Below, piece after piece: positions 7,537 through 12,162 of a stretch of 12,162 nucleotides of DNA. A program made the translations under genes and the position numbers. Under the pieces are notes generated by a model. It had not been told where the DNA came from. It saw nothing but the letters and a program-made list of their open reading frames with translations, and did not search any database. Every line of letters starts with the position of its first letter. The first letter of the stretch is position 1. The DNA is from Syntrophomonadaceae bacterium (GTDB lineage: Bacteria; Bacillota; Dethiobacteria; DTU022): positions 1 to 12,162 of the forward strand of contig PUKR01000190.1 of the NCBI GenBank assembly GCA_003552365.1, read 5' to 3'.

Positions 7537-8534
7537 TCTGAAGGCACCTCCTCTAAACGGTCAAGCCTTCTTTTCATTTCCGGGTTGTATCCTTTTTGGC
7601 CGTCTGCGCATAGCTTTTTCAGTCTTTTCTTACCAAGCAATTCCAGGTATTCCCGGTAATCTTTAGGCCCGTGAACCCACTTTTTGCTCCACTCCCTCAT
7701 TTTCTGAACATCCTTTGAAGCTTCGAGGTAATCCCTGAACCACCAGGGATCATTGTCATAATAATTATGCAGGGCAGTGGGATGGGCCCCGTAAGGCACC
7801 TCTAAAATGGCATCCACCACCATGCCGGGAATTTTGTTCATCTCCGCGGTTTTTTCAATTTCCTCACGGCTGACTATCTTTTCAGCTGAAACAATTGTTA
7901 CCTCGGAAGCCAGGGCGGCATAATAATCCAAAAAAGTCCCACCGGTGATTAATACAGTCCCGTCTTCACCAACTTTTTGCGCATGAATCAAACACACATC
8001 CGGGTTGAGGGCAGGGAGCAAGACCACAGTGTCACCATCCCAGAAAGGATCGTCCATTAATTTCACTTTGCGGCGCGGAACTTTTTTATCTTTCCCTCTC
8101 AATTCCTTAAAACCATCATATTCCGGGTTTATAATGTCGGAACCCAAAAGCGATTTGCTCGGAATAAATGGAATCCCCATTGAACCGGCTACTATCCGCA
8201 AAGCCCCGGTTTTCACAGTCCAGTCATCATGATAGAATTCTTCGCCGTCGGGTTCATCCAACTTCCGGCGCCAGTTATACGGATGGCCGAACACTTCGTG
8301 CCCGATATAATTTGTCTCTGTTTTAGAGATACAGTCGCATCCTGCCATCAGGTCAAATTCCGGGCCACCGGGATTGGCCACTAAATGCAGTTTTTTCTTG
8401 CCGCTGCGGATCAATTCCCATACCATAGCCATCGGTTTGCGAACAACCGTCCAGCCGCCGGTCCAAAGCCGGTCCCCTTCCCTAACAAACCCGGGAATAT
8501 CTTTTAAAGCAATAACTTTATTTTTTTTAACCAT
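7533..8534 (-). CDS. CoA-transferase subunit A (family I, GctA/IpdA-like)
   Basis: A 333-residue alpha subunit. The glycine-rich GDRLWTGGWTVVRKPMA at 20-36 resembles the 'GD.L..GG....RKP.A' block of GctA/IpdA proteins; LNPDVCLIHAQKVGEDGTV at 176-194 and DYYAALASEV at 203-212 are further family signatures, and PGMVVDAILEVPYGAHP at 236-252 is the usual late motif. The C-terminal ~80 residues are rich in Lys, Arg, Trp and Tyr and probably helical, giving a total length within the range for GctA. The start is ATG at 8534 with GAGGTG six bases upstream. The gene is 85 bases downstream of the M24 gene and overlaps subunit B by four bases. The acid substrate is most likely that of the mutase encoded further along. 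Confidence 0.86.
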   Translation of the reverse strand: MVKKNKVIALKDIPGFVREGDRLWTGGWTVVRKPMAMVWELIRSGKKKLHLVANPGGPEFDLMAGCDCISKTETNYIGHEVFGHPYNWRRKLDEPDGEEFYHDDWTVKTGALRIVAGSMGIPFIPSKSLLGSDIINPEYDGFKELRGKDKKVPRRKVKLMDDPFWDGDTVVLLPALNPDVCLIHAQKVGEDGTVLITGGTFLDYYAALASEVTIVSAEKIVSREEIEKTAEMNKIPGMVVDAILEVPYGAHPTALHNYYDNDPWWFRDYLEASKDVQKMREWSKKWVHGPKDYREYLELLGKKRLKKLCADGQKGYNPEMKRRLDRLEEVPSE

Positions 8535-8619
8535 GCTAACACCTCTAGCTTTAGCAGACTTTATAGCCCTGCTTTTTTTTTACTAATAGCTGTCTTTACA
8601 AAAAGATAGCCCTTAAAAC

Positions 8620-9852
8620 TTAAGCATCAACCATAAAAAGCCGGCGGGGCACGGTTGAAAGCAATGTATATCCTGTATCTGTTACCGCCACGTCATCCTC
8701 CAAAACCACCGCGCCCCAACCGGGTATAATTAGTTTGGGTTCTATGGCAAAAACCATGCCGCTGGATAAACGGGTCCGGTTATCTATTTGCAAAATGGGC
8801 GGTTCGTCTATTTCCAGGCCAAGCCCGTGTCCGATATAGTCGCCCTGCATTTCTCCATGCCCCTGAAAGTATTGAATTACATTCATTTCAACGGCTTTTT
8901 CGTAAGCGAGCCAGTAAACATCTTCAGCTAAAACCCCGCTTTTAATGGACTGCAATGCCGCCTCCTGTAAGGAGTAAACTTGTTCAAACACTTCTTGCTG
9001 CTTCTGGTCCGCTTCACCGACCACATAGGTCCTGGCAACATCGGCGTGGTAGCCCTGGTAATTGATCCCGAGATCTACCACCACCAGATCTCCCTGTTCT
9101 ATAGTTTCCCCTGAAGCACCCCAGGGCAAAGCAGCTGAAAGCCCCTTTCCGGTTACCGTCATAGCATGTCCCGAAACTTGCCAGGAGGTCTTGGAGGAAG
9201 CGACTATCCCGTCCGGAGCCAAAGAAGCATCCCAGCGGCGATTACGGATAATAGTGTCCGCACCTTCGCCCCTAACCGCGGCAAGAATATTCGCCGAAAG
9301 CGAAAGTTCGCTAATCCCCGGCCTTAGTTCATTCAAAATAACTTCATGTGCTTTTTCATAACACCGGGCTGCGGCCCGGATCATTTTCAACTCCTGTTCA
9401 TCTTTAATGCTGCGCTGGGACAAAATCAAGGGAGATGCGTCAAAAAGAAGACAGGAAGGAAAACTCTCCTCCACTTTTTTCACCAGGCTCGCGGGAATGG
9501 CATCCATGGCCACCCCCAGGTGCCGCCTGGGGTAATCCAGGCTCTCCACTTTGTGGTAAAGGTTTTTGAAATTGCCGCCTTTTAGTAAGAACTTTTGGTC
9601 AAAATAGCACTCTCGGACTGCAAAATCCCAGGCCCTTCTAATTTGCAAAATTGGATCGCCCTCCCGGGGAACCACTAAATTTGCCGGTTGGCCGGTGCCT
9701 GCATAATAATAGACATCCCTGGGATCCATTATTAATACAAGGTCTAAATCCGCCTCATTCATTTTTCCTTGTAGCGCTTTTATCCTGGCCAGCAATTTTT
9801 TCAGATCACCTCTGTTCCATCTAAAATTATTTAGTAAGAATTGATCATCCAA
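8620..9852 (-). CDS. M24-family metallohydrolase (Xaa-Pro peptidase / creatinase-like)
   Basis: A 410-residue two-domain pita-bread enzyme: an N-terminal creatinase-like domain (about 20-150) and the M24 catalytic domain (about 155-400). All five dinuclear metal ligands are present: D260 (VVVDLG), D271 (HADVARTY), H342 (GHGLG), E371 (AIEPK) and E385 (VLEDD). The family covers Xaa-Pro aminopeptidases and dipeptidases, creatinase and ectoine hydrolase, so both peptide and non-peptide C-N bonds are possible. It is the first gene after the sigma-54 promoter. The longest reading starts at TTG 9852 with no good ribosome site. A TTG at 9795 is preceded eight bases upstream by AGAGGTGATC, an excellent Shine-Dalgarno, and gives a 391-residue protein with the usual short family N-terminus; I consider 9795 at least as likely. 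Confidence 0.86.
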   Translation of the reverse strand: MDDQFLLNNFRWNRGDLKKLLARIKALQGKMNEADLDLVLIMDPRDVYYYAGTGQPANLVVPREGDPILQIRRAWDFAVRECYFDQKFLLKGGNFKNLYHKVESLDYPRRHLGVAMDAIPASLVKKVEESFPSCLLFDASPLILSQRSIKDEQELKMIRAAARCYEKAHEVILNELRPGISELSLSANILAAVRGEGADTIIRNRRWDASLAPDGIVASSKTSWQVSGHAMTVTGKGLSAALPWGASGETIEQGDLVVVDLGINYQGYHADVARTYVVGEADQKQQEVFEQVYSLQEAALQSIKSGVLAEDVYWLAYEKAVEMNVIQYFQGHGEMQGDYIGHGLGLEIDEPPILQIDNRTRLSSGMVFAIEPKLIIPGWGAVVLEDDVAVTDTGYTLLSTVPRRLFMVDA

Positions 9853-10013
9853 ACTGTTTTATTTTTTCACCGGCAAACCTGAAATAAATACGCACAGGAC
9901 CCTCATTCCACATTCAAGGCAGTAAAATAATATCTCTGCTCAGTTCCGGCCTTTATATAAAAAGTCAGTCAATATCCGTGTAACCAGCCAAAAAGCTGAT
10001 TAATAATCATTAG
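9853..10013 (-). other. leader region of the M24-mutase operon
   Basis: With transcription starting near 10003 from the -24/-12 promoter, about 150 bases of leader precede the TTG at 9852. A 13-base inverted repeat (TGATT-AAT-AATCA, 9997-10009) sits on the predicted start site, and a short CAGC/GCTG hairpin lies at about 9985-9998. No riboswitch consensus, including a B12-box, was recognised. No gene is seen in this stretch. Confidence 0.4.
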
Positions 10014-10029
10014 TGCAATATACATGCCA
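10014..10029 (-). promoter_or_regulatory. sigma-54 (-24/-12) promoter of the M24-mutase operon
   Basis: The minus strand reads TGGCATGTATATTGCA, matching the sigma-54 consensus TGGCACG-N4-TTGCA at 11 of 12 defined positions, with the essential GG and GC elements exactly ten bases apart. Predicted start is near 10003. It points at the M24 gene and lies 180 bases downstream of the gene for a sigma-54 enhancer-binding protein, which is the expected arrangement. Confidence 0.85.
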
Positions 10030-10058
10030 ATAAAAAAGGGCAAAAAACCAATAAAAAA
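10027..10058. promoter_or_regulatory. phased A6 tracts, predicted curved DNA
   Basis: Three uninterrupted runs of six A lie at 10032-10037, 10042-10047 and 10053-10058, with centres 10 and 11 bp apart, in phase with the DNA helix. The flanking repeat CCAATAAAAAA occurs at 10027-10037 and 10048-10058, 21 bp apart. Such phasing is known to produce intrinsic curvature. It sits between the promoter and the nearer activator site, where a bend would help a distant activator loop onto sigma-54 polymerase. Function is inferred. Confidence 0.6.
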
Positions 10059-10067
10059 TCCGCCTTT

Positions 10068-10083
10068 GATACAATGATGTATC
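10068..10083. promoter_or_regulatory. candidate upstream activator site 1 (GATACA-N4-TGTATC)
   Basis: A perfect 6+6 inverted repeat with a 4-base centre (ATGA). The centre is about 72 bases upstream of the predicted start of the M24-mutase operon. The same half-sites recur 101 bp further upstream, which makes chance unlikely. A dimeric TyrR-type helix-turn-helix, as in the neighbouring regulator, would bind such a site. Confidence 0.65.
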
Positions 10084-10168
10084 GCCGGCGGAAATTGTTT
10101 TATTACACAGGCACAACAGGGATGAGCTTTAAGCTTTTTACCCGGCAGTGATTTATATTTCTATCGCC

Positions 10169-10184
10169 GATACATTGCTGTATC
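10169..10184. promoter_or_regulatory. candidate upstream activator site 2 (GATACA-N4-TGTATC)
   Basis: A second copy of the same 6+6 inverted repeat with a different 4-base centre (TTGC), about 173 bases upstream of the predicted start and 24 bases past the stop codon of the regulator gene. A smaller nested palindrome, TGCTG-TAT-CAGCA (10176-10188), overlaps its right half. Confidence 0.65.
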
Positions 10185-10208
10185 AGCACTGTCCCGAAGC
10201 TATTCCTA

Positions 10209-11891
10209 TCACTTTTTGCATTTAAACTTTTGCAGCTTGCGGACGACCGTGGGCTGGCTGACGCCCAGTTTTTCAGCGGTTTTCCGGGTGCTCCCGTATT
10301 TCCGGTAAGCTTCGCTGATTACTTCTTTTTCATGTTGGTCCATGATTTCTTGAAGGGTTTTTCTCGAATACTGCTCCTGGTTCGGCAGCCCACCCCCCCT
10401 GGTTGAAGTGGATAGATCGTTTTCAAAATCAAGTTTCTGATCCAGCACTACCAGCCTTTCAATTACATTTCTCAATTCCCTGATGTTCCCGGGCCAACTA
10501 TACTTAATCAACTGCTGCACCATTTCATCGGACAACTGCCTGGTAGAATTAAAATAATCTAAAAAATGATTGGCTAAAAGCGGAATATCTTCTTTTCTTT
10601 CGCGCAGAGGAGGCAGCATAACTTCAATTACATTCAGCCGGTAATAAAGGTCTTCCCTGAATTCTCCGGAAGAAACCTTGCTGCGCAGATCCTGGTTGGT
10701 GGCAAATATCCAGCGGATATCAATCGGAATCTCCCGGTTGCCGCCAACCCGCCTGATTTTATTCTCTTCCAGGGCCCGCAGCAATTTTACCTGGATTTCG
10801 AGAGGCATTTCCGCAACTTCGTCCAAAAAGACCGTGCCCTGGTTGGCGGCTTCCAACAGCCCGACCTTACCTTTTTTGTCGGCGCCGGTAAAAGAACCTC
10901 CTTCATAGCCAAACAATTCAGATTCCACCAGCGCCGGGGGAAATACACTACAGTTAATCGCTAAAAATGGTGCATCGGCACGCTCGCTGTGTTTATGTAT
11001 AAGCTTGGCGGTAAATTCCTTGCCGGTCCCCGATTCACCGCAAATCAAAACATTGGAGTTAACCCTGGCGGCCTTGTAAGCCAGATCCTGGACTTCCTTC
11101 ATCACGGAACTTTTTGCCACGTAATTAACATACAGCTCAGTTTCCTGTAATTTTTTAAGCTCTTCCTTGTAACGATCGGTAAGACTGTTCATGTCCTTGA
11201 GCTTTTCTTTAAGCTTGTTTAACTCCGACATATCCCTGATATTGGCAATTATCCTGATTAACTTTCCTTCCTCATTGAAAACCGGCCTTCCCGTAAGCAG
11301 AACTTCCTTTCCGTTGACGTTAAAGTAAAGCGTTTTGGCTTTTAGATCTCTTAAAACATGAAGGCTGACCAAATCATCAAGATAACCTTCCTCCTTAATC
11401 GATACCACAGGCCGTCCAATAAACTCATCTGCCTTAATCCCCACTATCTCTTCATAAGCCCTGTTAATTCTTAAGATCTTACCCTCACCGTCAACAGTGA
11501 CAATCCCGTCAGCGCTTGTTTCGACGATATCATCCAGCTCCTGGTTGGCTTCCTGAATTTTTCTTTCCAAATCCATCTCCCTGCCAATATCGTGCAGCAA
11601 AACCAGGCATTTTGAAACAGGGAAGGGAACCAGGGTGCCCCTGAAGTGATAATGCTTATGCGAAACTAACGTATCCTTGATAGTTATTTGAGATTGAATA
11701 GCCCGGACAACCGGCAGTTTATTAATTAATAGCCGATGATCTTCTTCTTCTAAGGAAGAAATCAGCTTTTGCGCATCGGGGTTTGCAGATAACACTTCTA
11801 AACTTTGATCAACAACCATAACCGGACCGGGATGATTTTGCCACCAGTAATCCAGTAGATCCTTTCGCCCTGTATTTTTAATTTCTTCCAA
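10209..11891 (-). CDS. sigma-54-dependent PAS-sensor transcriptional activator with TyrR-type HTH
   Basis: A 560-residue enhancer-binding protein. A degenerate PAS-like domain (about 18-105) is followed by a clearer PAS domain (about 118-222), a charged helix (222-252), the AAA+ sigma-54 interaction domain (about 258-485) and a C-terminal helix-turn-helix (527-556). Walker A is GESGTGKE (285-292), Walker B ends in D357-E358, sensor I is ATNQD (397-401), R412 and R418 are arginine-finger candidates, and WPGNIRELRN (466-475) is the usual sensor II block. The sigma-54-contacting loop reads GSFTGA (332-337) instead of GAFTGA. No receiver domain is present, so control is probably by a small ligand or redox signal at the PAS domains. 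The recognition region GSTRKTAEKLGVSQPTVVRK resembles TyrR. The start is TTG at 11891 with GGGAGGGAG upstream. Its likely target is the operon directly downstream. Confidence 0.92.
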   Translation of the reverse strand: MEEIKNTGRKDLLDYWWQNHPGPVMVVDQSLEVLSANPDAQKLISSLEEEDHRLLINKLPVVRAIQSQITIKDTLVSHKHYHFRGTLVPFPVSKCLVLLHDIGREMDLERKIQEANQELDDIVETSADGIVTVDGEGKILRINRAYEEIVGIKADEFIGRPVVSIKEEGYLDDLVSLHVLRDLKAKTLYFNVNGKEVLLTGRPVFNEEGKLIRIIANIRDMSELNKLKEKLKDMNSLTDRYKEELKKLQETELYVNYVAKSSVMKEVQDLAYKAARVNSNVLICGESGTGKEFTAKLIHKHSERADAPFLAINCSVFPPALVESELFGYEGGSFTGADKKGKVGLLEAANQGTVFLDEVAEMPLEIQVKLLRALEENKIRRVGGNREIPIDIRWIFATNQDLRSKVSSGEFREDLYYRLNVIEVMLPPLRERKEDIPLLANHFLDYFNSTRQLSDEMVQQLIKYSWPGNIRELRNVIERLVVLDQKLDFENDLSTSTRGGGLPNQEQYSRKTLQEIMDQHEKEVISEAYRKYGSTRKTAEKLGVSQPTVVRKLQKFKCKK

Positions 11892-11942
11892 AAGATCTCC
11901 CTCCCCCTGTTAAACTCGAGGTGAGACTAAACTTCCAAAAAC

Positions 11943-11951
11943 ATTATATCA
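11943..11951 (-). promoter_or_regulatory. extended -10 promoter of the regulator gene
   Basis: The minus strand reads TGATATAAT, a perfect -10 hexamer with the TGN extension, which can work without a -35 box; none is evident. Predicted start is near 11936, giving a leader of about 45 bases. A perfect 14-base palindrome, AAAGCTGCAGCTTT (11959-11972), lies just upstream and could be an operator or the tail of a terminator for the preceding gene. Confidence 0.5.
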
Positions 11952-12063
11952 CAAGCAAAAAGCTGCAGCTTTAGCCGTCACCATTAGCTGCGCTGAGCCT
12001 ACAACAGGCCAAATGCAGCACGGTCAGGTGGATACATAACAAGTTCTGATCGTACTTGATCCA

Positions 12064-12162
12064 TTAATCCCTGCTTTCTGTTGTAGTAGAAACAGCGTTA
12101 TTTGCCCTTAGAGTCCCAAAGCGAGTGGCCAGGGCTGCGCCAAGAGCAAGAATAAATACGGC
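12064..12162 (-). CDS. C-terminal fragment of an unidentified, possibly membrane protein
   Basis: The minus strand is open from the window edge for 32 codons to a TAA at 12064-12066. The first fifteen residues (AVFILALGAALATRF) are hydrophobic enough for the end of a transmembrane helix, followed by a polar tail ending TTTESRD. It is not recognisable as a known family from this length. At this size an open frame can occur by chance, so the call rests on composition and on its strand matching the genes downstream. The 112 bases between its stop and the regulator promoter hold no other gene. Confidence 0.35.
   Translation of the reverse strand, partial: AVFILALGAALATRFGTLRANNAVSTTTESRD

Noticed and set aside
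8589..8610. Hairpin between the M24 and CoA-transferase A genes
   Set aside because: In the transcribed (minus) direction the stem has an A-C mismatch and is followed by A-rich, not T-rich, sequence, so it is not a convincing terminator.
3541..9852. Fused IcmF-type mutase or a complete methylmalonyl-CoA pathway
   Set aside because: The B12 domain, GTPase and catalytic subunit are separate genes, and there is no epimerase or carboxyltransferase nearby.
9854..9922. 22-codon upstream reading frame in the operon leader whose stop overlaps the M24 start
   Set aside because: Its ATG has no Shine-Dalgarno and the peptide has no attenuator-like composition; it is probably chance.
9937..9952. Second possible sigma-54 site on the minus strand (AGGCCGGAACTGAGCA)
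   Set aside because: The GG-N10-GC spacing fits but only about 7 of 12 positions match and the TTGC element is GAGC; the site at 10014-10029 is far better.
1..12162. CRISPR arrays, tRNA or rRNA genes, insertion sequences or phage genes
   Set aside because: No regular repeat-spacer units, cloverleaf-like segments, transposase motifs or terminal inverted repeats were recognised on reading both strands.

Overview
The window reads as chromosomal DNA of an anaerobic, low-to-moderate GC Firmicute. The purine-rich Shine-Dalgarno sequences close to GGAGGTG, frequent TTG and GTG starts, a sigma-54 PAS regulator with a TyrR-type helix-turn-helix, and an adenosylcobalamin carbon-skeleton mutase beside a CoA-transferase would all fit a syntrophic or sulfate-reducing Peptococcaceae-like clostridium. 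That placement is inference from style and gene content, not from a marker gene.

Layout. At the left edge, on the minus strand, is the start of a CoxE-like VWA protein preceded by its MoxR/CoxD-type AAA+ ATPase (1-1043). A divergent promoter region (1044-1229) separates it from a plus-strand guanidino-modifying hydrolase of the DDAH/arginine deiminase superfamily (1230-2108), which ends in a hairpin terminator. Everything to the right is on the minus strand. Read in the direction of transcription (right to left) it comprises: the C-terminal end of an unidentified, possibly membrane protein (12064-12162); a sigma-54 enhancer-binding protein (10209-11891) with its own extended -10 promoter; a 356-base regulatory region; then an apparent operon of M24 metallohydrolase, CoA-transferase A and B, MeaB-like GTPase, mutase large subunit and B12-binding small subunit (9852 down to 3597). 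An M20D amidohydrolase follows after a 230-base gap (3366-2203).

How it works together. The regulatory region (9853-10208) has what looks like a complete sigma-54 switch: two GATACA-N4-TGTATC inverted repeats (candidate upstream activator sites), three A6 tracts spaced 10 and 11 bp apart (predicted bend), and a near-consensus -24/-12 promoter, TGGCATGtataTTGCA, all on the side facing the M24 operon. The regulator gene immediately upstream probably senses a metabolite through its PAS domains and switches on the operon. The operon could hydrolyse a precursor (M24), activate the released acid as a CoA thioester (CoA-transferase) and rearrange its carbon skeleton (mutase plus GTPase chaperone).

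Main point of interest. The mutase has the isobutyryl-CoA-mutase-like split architecture and an intact B12 site, but its substrate pocket matches neither methylmalonyl-CoA, isobutyryl-CoA nor 2-hydroxyisobutyryl-CoA mutases: the residue equivalent to Tyr89 of methylmalonyl-CoA mutase is Leu, the Arg207 position is Gly/Ser, and the otherwise conserved His244 is Asn. Its GTPase partner also has altered G motifs. The substrate is therefore unassigned and may be a bulky, non-dicarboxylic acyl-CoA.
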